Shown here piece after piece: positions 35,472 to 46,047 of a stretch of DNA of 64,000 nucleotides. The DNA is taken from contig DATMMX010000044.1 in assembly GCA_035569495.1 (NCBI GenBank), positions 1-64,000 of the forward strand, given 5' to 3'. The DNA comes from DASRDZ01 sp035569495 (GTDB lineage: Bacteria; Chloroflexota; Dormibacteria; Aeolococcales; Aeolococcaceae). How positions within the stretch are numbered: the first letter of the stretch is position 1; each line of letters starts with the position of its first letter. The translations under genes were made by a program, and so were the position numbers. The notes under the pieces were generated by a model, which saw nothing but the letters and a program-made list of their open reading frames with translations, was not told the DNA's origin and searched no databases.

Positions 35472-36740
35472 TCAGGTCGCGTAGTGCGCGTTGACGGTCA
35501 CGTAGCCGGGGCCCATGTCGCAGCCCCAGGCCTGTCCTTCACAGTCGCCTGCGGCCAGGTCGACGCCGATGACGGCGCCCTGTCCCGCAAACGCTTCGTG
35601 CAGTGCGAGTGCGTCGACGGCGACCGGCGCCCCCGCGTAGACGGCGACGCCGCTGACGAAGAGGCGGCATCGCTGCGGATCCAGTGCCACGCCGCTCCGC
35701 CCCAGCGCTGCCAGCACGCGTCCCCAGTTGGGATCGCCGCCATGCACCGCGGTCTTCACCAGCGGGCTGGCGGCCACCGTGCGCGCGGCGACACGCGCCG
35801 CCGCGGGGTCGGCGGCGCCACGCACGTCGACGCGGAAGTACCGTGTGGCACCCTCGCCGTCGGCGGCGACCATCTCGGTGAGACGTTGGCACACCTCGAA
35901 CACGGCGCCTTCCAGTGCCGCCAGCGCTGCCGAACCCGCTGCGAAGGGCGTGCCGCCGGCGACTCCGTTGGCGAGCAGCAGCAGCGTGTCGTTGGTCGAG
36001 GTGTCACCGTCGACGGTCACGCAGTTGAACGTCTGGTCGGCAACGCGCTGCAGCAGCGGCTGCAACAGCGCCCGCGCCACGGGTGCGTCGGTGGTGACCA
36101 GGGCCAGCAGCGTGGCCATGTCGGGATGGATCATCCCCGAGCCCTTGGCCATGCCACCCACCGTGTAGCGGCGGCCGTTGGCGCGGAAGCCGGACACAGC
36201 CTGCTTGGGCACGGTATCCGTGGTCATGATGGCGCGCGCAGCGGCGTCGCCACCATCGTGCGATGCGGTCGTCGACGCGGTGCGGACGCCCGCGAGCACG
36301 CGCTCCAGTGGCAACGGACGTCCGATCACGCCGGTGCTGCAGACCAGGATGCGGTCGAGCTCGACGCTCTCCGCGTCACCGGCGGCCCGGCACATGGCGA
36401 GGGCGTCACGCATCCCCTGCGCGCCCGTGCATGCGTTGGCGTTGCCCGAGTTGAGCACCACGGCATGGATGCCGCCGGTCTCCAGGTGGAGTTGCGACAC
36501 TGATACCGGAGCAGCGCGGAACACGTTGCGGGTGAACACGCCCGCGGCGTCGCAGGGCCGCTCGCTGCGCACCACCGCGACGTCGAGACGCCGGTCGTCC
36601 CCATCGCCGCGGATGCCCGCCGCGGCCACTCCGGCGACGAAGCCGCGCGCCGCGCAGACTCCCGACCGCGCAACGTCCGCGGGTGGCGGCGACGGAGCGC
36701 TGAGGTCCGCAGTCACCGCCTTAGGCTGCCCACGCACCAT
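35472..36740 (-). CDS. argJ: Glutamate N-acetyltransferase / amino-acid acetyltransferase
   Basis: 422 residues from ATG 36740. Ornithine acetyltransferase that recycles the acetyl group to glutamate. Typical blocks: VLNSGNANACTGAQGM, CSTGVIGRPLP, the autocleavage site in GMIHPDMATLLALVTTDAPV (cut before the Thr in MAT), TVDGDTSTNDTLLLLANG and KTAVHGGDPNWGR, ending in YVTVNAHYAT. An alternative GTG at 36716 would follow the upstream stop by 4 nt and remove 8 residues; either fits the family. The ATG overlaps the NAGS gene by 20 bp, consistent with one operon. argC is not adjacent, unlike the usual argCJBD order. Confidence 0.93.
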   Translation of the reverse strand: MVRGQPKAVTADLSAPSPPPADVARSGVCAARGFVAGVAAAGIRGDGDDRRLDVAVVRSERPCDAAGVFTRNVFRAAPVSVSQLHLETGGIHAVVLNSGNANACTGAQGMRDALAMCRAAGDAESVELDRILVCSTGVIGRPLPLERVLAGVRTASTTASHDGGDAAARAIMTTDTVPKQAVSGFRANGRRYTVGGMAKGSGMIHPDMATLLALVTTDAPVARALLQPLLQRVADQTFNCVTVDGDTSTNDTLLLLANGVAGGTPFAAGSAALAALEGAVFEVCQRLTEMVAADGEGATRYFRVDVRGAADPAAARVAARTVAASPLVKTAVHGGDPNWGRVLAALGRSGVALDPQRCRLFVSGVAVYAGAPVAVDALALHEAFAGQGAVIGVDLAAGDCEGQAWGCDMGPGYVTVNAHYAT

Positions 36741-37269
36741 GCGGCCGCGATGGCAGCCGCCGGGGTTGCGCCGCGCGGTTGCGCAGTGCACAGCGCATCG
36801 CCACCGAACCGCGACCGGGAACCATGGCGCACGCGCGCCCGGGTGGCAGATCGGCGATGTGCATCGCCGAGAACCCGAAGCGGGCGAACCAATCTGCCGC
36901 CACGGCGGAGAGCAGGAAGACCTCGCCGTACCCCTGCGCGGCGGCGCGCGCCAGCGCGTCGACGATCAGCCGGCGTCCCAGGCCGAGCCTGTGATGGCCG
37001 CGGGCCACGCAGACGTTGTACAGCTCGGCGGTGTCGCGGTAGCGGTGCATGCCGACGCATCCGCTGACGCGCCCGTCGACCTCGATGAGGCGGAATTCGG
37101 CGAGGTGCGCCTCGAAGTACGAGGGTGGTCGCGCCAGCAGCTCGCCGCCCTCGACGAACGGGAGTGACAGCTCGTACAGTGCGCGCGCGTCGGGGGGCAC
37201 GGCGTCGCGGATCACCACCCGACGCACGGCCCGCCTGCGCCGCCTGGCGAACCGCTGAAGTGCCTCCAT
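36721..37269 (-). CDS. GNAT acetyltransferase, probable short N-acetylglutamate synthase
   Basis: 182 residues. The GNAT core (about 20-150) has the short-NAGS pattern: LPFVEGGELLARPPSYFEAHLAEFRLIEVDGRVSGCVGMH, then ELYNVCVARGHHRLGLGRRLI (acetyl-CoA loop R/H-x-x-G-x-G), EVFLLSAVAADWFARFGF, and DLPPGRACAMVPGRGSVAM, echoing the LPxKxWxDCxxC..F.C.E ending. It is immediately upstream of argJ, with 20-bp overlap, and divergent from nothing nearby, so NAGS function is well supported by context. TAGCAT lies 7 nt before the ATG (leaderless). The C-terminal Arg/Pro tail is extra. Confidence 0.78.
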   Translation of the reverse strand: MEALQRFARRRRRAVRRVVIRDAVPPDARALYELSLPFVEGGELLARPPSYFEAHLAEFRLIEVDGRVSGCVGMHRYRDTAELYNVCVARGHHRLGLGRRLIVDALARAAAQGYGEVFLLSAVAADWFARFGFSAMHIADLPPGRACAMVPGRGSVAMRCALRNRAAQPRRLPSRPHGAWAA

Positions 37270-37276
37270 GCCAGCG

Positions 37277-37282
37277 ATGCTA
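37277..37282 (-). promoter_or_regulatory. -10 box (TAGCAT) of the NAGS-argJ-argB operon
   Basis: Minus-strand TAGCAT, 7 nt to the ATG at 37269. Confidence 0.45.
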
Positions 37283-37333
37283 GGCGCGCAAGCGTGAACG
37301 TAGCGAGAACGATCTGCGCCGGGCGCCGCCGGT

Positions 37334-38866
37334 TCAGGTGCTGAGCGCGGCCGCCTGGACGTGCTGTTCGCGCAGCTGCCGCTTGAGCACCTTGAAGCTG
37401 CTGTTCATCGGCAGCGTGGCGACGACGTGGATGCTCTGCGGGCACTTGTAGGAGGCCAGCTTCTCGCGGCAGTGGGCGATCAGCTCCGCATCGCTCACCG
37501 ACGCGCCGGGCGACAGCACCACGTCCGCGTGCACCACCTCGCCGAGCCGCTCGTCGGGCAGCCCGATCACGGCCGCCTGGGCCACGGCGGGATGCGCGTT
37601 GAGCACCTCCTCGACGTCGCGCGGGATGATGTTGAAGCCGCCGCGGATGATCAGGTCCTTGCTGCGGTCGAGCACGTAGAGGTAGCCGTCGGCGTCGACG
37701 CGGCCGACGTCGCCGGTGTGCAGCCAGCCGTCGACGACAGTGCGTGCCGTCTCCGCGGGCATGCCGTGGTATCCGTGCATGATGTTGGCGCCACGGATGA
37801 GGATCTCGCCATCGGAGCCCGGCGACAGCACGGTGCCGTCGCGGTCCGCGATGGCCACCTCGACGCCCGGCAGCGGCCGCCCGACCGAGCCCGGCCGGTT
37901 GTGCTCGGGCGTGTTCAACGCGCACTGTGCGGTGCTCTCCGACAGCCCGTAGCCCTGCAGGACCGTGCAGCCGAATGCGGATTCGAAGCGGTGCAGCAGC
38001 TCCAGCGGCAGCGGCGCGGCGCCACTGATCACGTAGCGCAGCGACGACACATCGCGCGAGGCACGGTCGGGATGGTCGAGCAGCGCCACCATCATCGCCG
38101 GCACCAACGCCGTGATGGTGACGCGATGTTCCTCGATGAGTTGCAGCACCGCCGCGGGGTCGAACCAGCGCAGCAGCACGCCGCGACCGCGCCGGAAGGT
38201 GCCTGCCAGCGTGGTGCTGAGCCCGTACACGTGCGACAGCGGGAGGGTGCCAAGGCCGACCTGGTCGTCGCCGGGATCCCAGGCCTGGTGGGCGTTCTCC
38301 GCCATGGCGCGCAGGTTGCTGTGGCTCAGCTCAACGCCCTTGGGCACGCCGGTGGTCCCCGACGTGTAGAGGATCACCGCGGCATCGTCGGCGCCCGCGT
38401 CGTGCGGAACATCGACGGGCGGCGCGGCGCACAGCGACTCGAAGTCGACCGCACCCTCGCCACCGCCGACGCAGATCACCCGCCGCAGTGACGGCACGGC
38501 CGCAGCCACCTCGCGCACCTTGGGCAGCAGCTCGGGGGTGGTGATCGCCGCCACCGCGCCGGAATCCGTGGCGATGTGGCGCAGCTCGTCCGCGGTGAGC
38601 AGGAAGAGCACCGGCACCACCACGCCTCCCGCGGTCCAGGTGCCCAGGTAGCTGGTGCCCACCTCGGGGCAGTTCATCATCGTCACCAGCACCCGGTCGC
38701 CGGGTGCGATGCCCAGCCCGCGCAGGCCGCCGGCGAGGCCGTGGCCGGCCCGGTTGAGCTCGGCGCTGCTGGACCAGCGGCCCTCGAACCACAGCGCGGG
38801 GTGGTCGCCGTTGCGGCGAAGCCCGTCGTCGAACAGGTCGGCGATGTTGATGTCCTGGTCCTCCAA
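37334..38866 (-). CDS. Long-chain acyl-CoA synthetase / AMP-binding ligase
   Basis: 510 residues from a TTG start (no ATG or GTG in frame gives a better N-terminus). Adenylates a carboxylic acid and transfers it to CoA. Motifs: P-loop YTSGTTGVPKGVELSH, VISGAAPLP, YGLSEST, the GELxxRG-like GEILIRGANIMHGY, HTGDVGRVDADGYL, and the C-terminal Lys-containing motif SSFKVLKRQL. Length is normal for FadD-like enzymes. It stands divergent from the permease/ATPase operon. The substrate could be a fatty or aromatic acid. Uncertainty concerns only the start. Confidence 0.92.
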   Translation of the reverse strand: MEDQDINIADLFDDGLRRNGDHPALWFEGRWSSSAELNRAGHGLAGGLRGLGIAPGDRVLVTMMNCPEVGTSYLGTWTAGGVVVPVLFLLTADELRHIATDSGAVAAITTPELLPKVREVAAAVPSLRRVICVGGGEGAVDFESLCAAPPVDVPHDAGADDAAVILYTSGTTGVPKGVELSHSNLRAMAENAHQAWDPGDDQVGLGTLPLSHVYGLSTTLAGTFRRGRGVLLRWFDPAAVLQLIEEHRVTITALVPAMMVALLDHPDRASRDVSSLRYVISGAAPLPLELLHRFESAFGCTVLQGYGLSESTAQCALNTPEHNRPGSVGRPLPGVEVAIADRDGTVLSPGSDGEILIRGANIMHGYHGMPAETARTVVDGWLHTGDVGRVDADGYLYVLDRSKDLIIRGGFNIIPRDVEEVLNAHPAVAQAAVIGLPDERLGEVVHADVVLSPGASVSDAELIAHCREKLASYKCPQSIHVVATLPMNSSFKVLKRQLREQHVQAAALST

Positions 38867-38911
38867 CCTCCGCCCGCGAAATCCCGTCCCGGCGGGAATG
38901 ATGGGCGGGTC

Positions 38912-38985
38912 GGTCCCCGCCGCGCAACCGGCGCGGTCGCCGAGCGCCGCTACGGCGCTGCCTGAGGCGGGACGCGCCGGGGACC
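38912..38985 (+). ncRNA. Structured 5' leader (candidate riboswitch-like element) of the permease-ATPase operon
   Basis: A nested fold can be drawn. Closing stem GGTCCCCG/CGGGGACC (38912-38919/38978-38985, 8 bp). Hairpin CCGCGC/GCGCGG (38920-38925/38931-38936) with loop AACCG. Hairpin AGCGCCG/CGGCGCT (38943-38949/38953-38959) with triloop CTA, enclosed by CGCC/GGCG (38938-38941/38966-38969). A Shine-Dalgarno AAGGA starts 8 nt after the closing stem. It does not match any class I recognise. GC richness raises the chance of accidental stems. Confidence 0.4.
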
Positions 38986-39004
38986 TTCCTGCAAGGATGG
39001 CTTG

Positions 39005-40131
39005 ATGATGGTGCTGGAGCAGATCGGGCGCGCGCTGGCCATGGCGGGGGCGATGTTCTGGGAGGTGCTCTGGCCGCTGGCGCTCGGCTTCCTGCTCTCC
39101 GCGGTGGTCGAGACGGTGGTCTCGAAGGGCACGGTCTCGCGCCTGCTCGGCCGCGACACGCCGAAGGCCGTTGCCCTGGCGACGGTTTTCGGCGCCGCCT
39201 CGTCGTCGTGCTCCTACGCCGCGGTGGCGGTGGCGCGCAGCCTGTTCCGCAAGGGCGCGACGCTGGCCAACGCGATCATCTTCGAGTTCGCCTCGACCAA
39301 TCTGGTGTTCGAGCTGGGCCTGGTGCTGGTCATCCTGCTCGGCTGGCAGTTCCTCGCCGCCGAGTTCGCCGGCGGGCTGCTCATCGTGGCGCTGCTGGCG
39401 ATCCTCTTCCGATTCACGCTGCGGCCGCGGTACGTCGAGGGGGCGCGCCTGCAGGCGGAGCGCGGGCGGAACGGCCGGATGGAGGGCCACAGCACCATGG
39501 ACATGTCGATCACGGACGGTCCACTGCTGCGGCGGCTGTTCTCCGGTCGCGCGCTGACGGCGATCAGCCAGTACTTCTTCATGAACGTCTTCAGCGTCTG
39601 GATGGACGTGGTGGCCGGTTTCCTCATCGCCGGCGCCATCGCGGCATGGGTGCCCGATGCGGTGTGGTCCAACCTGTTCCTCAGCGGCCACGGCCTGTGG
39701 TCGGAGGTGTGGGGCGCGGTGATCGGGCCGCTGGTCGCGGTGGTCACCTTCGTCTGCAGCGTCGGCAACGTGCCGCTCGCCGCCGTGCTGTGGCGCGGCG
39801 GCATCGCCTTCGGCGGGGCGATCGCCTTCATCTTCGCCGACCTGATCATCCTGCCGATCCTCAACATCTACCGGAAGTACTATGGCTCGCGCGTCGCGAT
39901 GTACCTGTTCGCCGTGTCGCTGGTGACCATGGCCACCGCCGGGCTGGTGGTGGGCCTGGTCTTCGAGGCGCTGCGCGCAACGCCGACCAACCGCGCGGTC
40001 ACCGCGCTGCAGCAGTACCCGGCGTGGAACGCCACCACCGTGCTCGACATCGCCTTTCTGCTCCTGGTCATTCCCATGGCCGTGCGCTTTCTGGGCAACG
40101 GCGGCGTCGGCATGCTGCGGGCGATGAACCG

Positions 40132-40135
<4 letters not shown>
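39005..40135 (+). CDS. Predicted permease (DUF318/ArsP-like)
   Basis: 376 residues with about eight hydrophobic segments in two homologous halves. Each half has a Cys-Ser motif: FGAASSSCSYAAVAVARSLFRKG in the first and VCSVGNVPLAAVLWRGG in the second, which match the T/S-P-x-C-S-C pattern of the DUF318/YraQ/ArsP permease family in degenerate form. A charged cytoplasmic loop (about 135-175) joins the halves. ATG 39005 is set by AAGGA 7 nt upstream. It overlaps the P-type ATPase start (TTGA, 4 bp). Some family members move methylarsenite; the substrate here is unknown. Confidence 0.8.
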
Positions 40136-42471
<2,336 letters not shown>

Positions 42472-45074
42472 TACCCCTGCGCCAGGCCGCAATCCTGGTC
42501 GCGCAGGAAGGTCGCCTGGTGGGCGGTCTCGACGCCTTCGGCCACGACCTCCAGGCCGAGGGCACGGGCCATCTCCAGGATGGTCTCCACCAGCGTCGGA
42601 CCCTGCGCGGGATCGCCGAGCGCGTCGACGAACGCCTTGTCGACCTTGAGCGTGTCGAAGGGCAGCGCCTGCAGGCGGCCGAGCGCGGAGTAGCCGGTGC
42701 CGAAGTCGTCGATGCTGAGGTGGACGCCGAGCGCCTTGAGCTGATGCACCACGGCGACCTCGGCGGCCGACTCCGCCACGGCGACGGATTCGGTCAGTTC
42801 CAGTTCGAGCAACTCCGGCGGCAGCCCCGATTCGTCGAGGATGGCACGCACGTTGGCGGGAAGCTCGGGGTTGGCCAGGTCGTTGCCCGAGATGTTGACG
42901 GCGACGCGGATCGGCGGCAGGCCCGCGTCGATCCAGGCGCGCAGCTGCAGGCAGGCGGTGCGCATCACCCACTCGTCGATGCGTCCGACCAGACGGAGCT
43001 GCTCGGCGAGCGGGATGAACGTCGAGGGCGGGACGTCGCCCAGGGTGGGATGCTTCCAGCGCGCCAGCGCCTCGACGGCGGCGACGGTGCCGTCGCTGAG
43101 GCGGACCACGGGCTGATAGGCGACGACCAGACCGTTCGTGTCGATGGCGGTGCGCAGATCCTCACCGAGCTGCACCTGGGCGACCAGCTCGCGGCGCATC
43201 GCCGCCTCGAAGACGCGCACGCCGCCCTTGTCGCGACGCTTGGCGAAGTACATGGCCAGGTCGGCGTCGCCGAGCAAGGACTCCAGCGTCGTCGACTCGA
43301 CGTCGACGGTGGCCACGCCCATCGACGCGCTGGGCGTCACCTCGCGATCGGCGAGCGACAGCGGCGCGCGCAGGGCGGTGAGGACGCGTTCCGCGGCCGC
43401 CGTCGCCTGTGCGGCGGTGGTGCCGTCGAGCAGCACGGCGAATTCGTCGCCGCCGATGCGCACCACCAGGTCCTGCGGGCGCACCGCGCCTGTGATGCGC
43501 GTCGCCACCTCGGTGAGGTACACGTCGCCGTCGGCGTGGCCGAAGCTGTCGTTGACCCGCTTGAAATCGTCGAGGTCGAGGTAGAGCATGCTCTGCGGGC
43601 GCACCGGGTCGGTGCGGTCGCCGTGCGGCTGGTCGAGGCGGCGGCGGAGCAGCTCGCGGTTGGCCAGGCCGGTGAGCGGGTCGTGCAGCGCCTGCCAGGT
43701 GAGCTGCTGCTCGTAGCGATGGCGCTCGCTGACGTCGGTGATGTTGAGCACCACGCCGGCCACCGCGGAGTCGTCGAGGCGGTTGGTGATGCGCGCCCAG
43801 ACGTGGCGCCAGGTGGCATCGACGTGCATCAGCCGCGCCTCCACCTGCGCCGTCCCACCGGGCTCGGAGAGGATGCGCTCCCAGGCGCGCACCACGCGGT
43901 CCAGGTCGTCGGGGTGGACGCGGTCGTGGAGCGGGGCGGAGTTCTCGCCGTCGATGTCAAATTCTCGGCGGAGCGAGGGTGTGGCGAAGTCGATGGTGCC
44001 CCCGTTGGAGACCAGCAGGATGCCGTCGCTGGCGTTCTCCACCAGGGCGGCGAGGCGGCGCTCGCGCAGCTCCACCGCCTCCTGGCGGTCCCTGAGCCGG
44101 TCGGCCATGGTGTTGAAGGCGCCGGCCAGGTGGGCGAGCTCGTCGTCGCTGCCGGTGGGCAGGCGCTCGGCGGACTCGCCGGCGGCGAGCCGGTCGGTGG
44201 CGGCGCGCACCCGCTTCAGCGGCGCCAGGATGGAGTGCGACAGCCGGCTGGAGAGGGCCAGCGCCGCCACCACGCCGATGAGCAGGGCGAGGCCGACGGC
44301 GAGCGCCGAGCCGGCCTGGCCGCCGGTGAAATCGTTGCGCAGAGATGCCACGGTGGCGGCGTTGGCGCCGCTCAGGCTGTCGAGGCCCTGGATGACGCGC
44401 TGCACCTCCTGGGTGAAGCGGTTGGCGAGCTGTCCGACCAGGGTGAGGTTCTGGTCGGGTGCCCATCCGGCGACCTCGGCGCGGACCGCGGCGCTGTCGT
44501 CCCACGCCGCCGTCGTCGCCGAGATCAGGCCGGGCTGGACCGCCTGCTGCACCGGCATCCCGGCCAGGTGGTGGAGGTCGGCGCTGACCTGGGTGGCCGC
44601 GCCGGCCATGGCGAAGCTGTCCTCGGGATCGCCGCTGGCCAGGTAGGTCTCGCCGAGGCTGATGACGTGCTCGACGCTGCCGCGCACCGTGCCGATGACC
44701 CGCTGCTCCTGCTGGGCGGCGTCGAGCTTGCGGGCGGTGTCCTGGCTCATGCCGAGCGCCACCACCGACACCGTGGCCACGGCGACGAGCGGCGCCAGGA
44801 GCAGCAACGAGACCACGCGCAGACGCGTGCGCAGGCGTCGGGGCAGGTGTGGCATCGTCCGGGCGAGCAGAGTAGAGGTCACTTTTGTCCGTAGCGTTCG
44901 GTGAGCGGCGCCACGATCATATGGAGGGCTCCGCCCAGGGCTGGGGGCTCGACACAGGCTCGGCGCCCGGCCGCGACACGGCCGAAACCCGGGTGCGTCG
45001 ATTGCGGTCTGGCGCATCCCGTCGCTGCGGTTCATGATCAGGAACTGAGCCGGATTTGTTGGAGGGTTGCACCG

Positions 45075-46037
45075 GTGGCACGCGAGCCGTATCCGCCGAT
45101 CGAGCCGTATGCGCAGGGCATGCTCGACGTGGGCGAGGGCAACGCCGTCTACTGGGAGACCTGCGGCAACCCCGAGGGCAAGCCGGCGCTGGTGGTGCAC
45201 GGTGGGCCCGGGTCGGGGTGCAGCACGGGCAACCGGCGTCCGTTCGATCCCGAGCGGTACCGGGTGGTGCTCTTCGACCAGCGGGGCAGCGGTCGGAGCA
45301 GGCCACATGCGAGCGATCCCGCTGCGGACATGAGCGTCAACACGACACACCATCTGCTCGCCGACATGGAGATGCTGCGCGCGCATCTGGGCGTCGAGCG
45401 GTGGCTGCTTTTCGGCGGGTCGTGGGGTTCGACGCTGAGCCTGGCGTATGCGGAGCGGCATCCCAAGCGGGTGTCGGAGATCGTGCTCGCCAATGTCACC
45501 ACGACGCGGCGCTCGGAGCTCGACTGGCTCTACAGGGGTGCGGGCAGCTTCTTTCCCGAGGAGTGGGAGGCGTTCCGTCGTGGCGTACCGGTCGCGTCGC
45601 GCGACGGTGACCTGGTCGCGGCCTACGCGCGGTTGATGGAGGACGCTGATGCCGGTGTGCGCGCGCGGGCGGCGGCCGATTGGGCGGCGTGGGAGGACGC
45701 GGTCACCTCACTGGAGCCCAACGGCAGGCCCAACGCGTTCAGCAACCGGCCCCCTGACGCATTGCTCGCGCTGGTGCGCATCTGTGCACACTATTTCTCG
45801 CACGCCGCGTGGCTGGAGGATGGCGAGCTGCTGCGCAACGCGAGCCGGCTGGCGGGCATTCCCGGGACGTTGATCCACGGGCGGCTCGACCTCAGCGCGC
45901 CGCTGTCGATCGCGTGGGAGCTGGCTCAGGCGTGGCCGGACGCGCGCCTCGTCGCCGTCTCCGACTCCGGGCACAGGGGCAGCCGGGCCATGAGCGACGC
46001 GCTGCTCGATGCGCTCGACGGGTACGTGGCCCGCTGA
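45075..46037 (+). CDS. pip: Proline iminopeptidase
   Basis: 320-residue alpha/beta-hydrolase of peptidase family S33, which removes N-terminal Pro. Motifs: VHGGPGSGCSTGNRRPFDPERYRVVLFDQRGSGRS and the nucleophile elbow GGSWGSTLSLAYAERHP, both diagnostic. A cap domain follows (about 140-230), then LIHGRLDLSAPLS with the Asp, and SGHRG with the His. GTG 45075 is fixed by GGAGGG (45061-45066) 8 nt upstream. It stands alone between divergent GGDEF-EAL and convergent FUSC genes. Confidence 0.94.
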   Translation: MAREPYPPIEPYAQGMLDVGEGNAVYWETCGNPEGKPALVVHGGPGSGCSTGNRRPFDPERYRVVLFDQRGSGRSRPHASDPAADMSVNTTHHLLADMEMLRAHLGVERWLLFGGSWGSTLSLAYAERHPKRVSEIVLANVTTTRRSELDWLYRGAGSFFPEEWEAFRRGVPVASRDGDLVAAYARLMEDADAGVRARAAADWAAWEDAVTSLEPNGRPNAFSNRPPDALLALVRICAHYFSHAAWLEDGELLRNASRLAGIPGTLIHGRLDLSAPLSIAWELAQAWPDARLVAVSDSGHRGSRAMSDALLDALDGYVAR

Positions 46038-46047
46038 CCGGAATCGC

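Noticed and set aside
36178..37167. A 329-codon plus-strand frame across argJ and the NAGS gene
   Set aside because: No homology to known folds by eye; both minus-strand genes show full family motifs.
44856..45074. Possible second c-di-GMP riboswitch before the GGDEF-EAL or iminopeptidase gene
   Set aside because: Some short matches (ACGCAC, CGGCCG palindrome) occur, but the GGCAAACC and GGGACGCAAAGCC core is absent on both strands.
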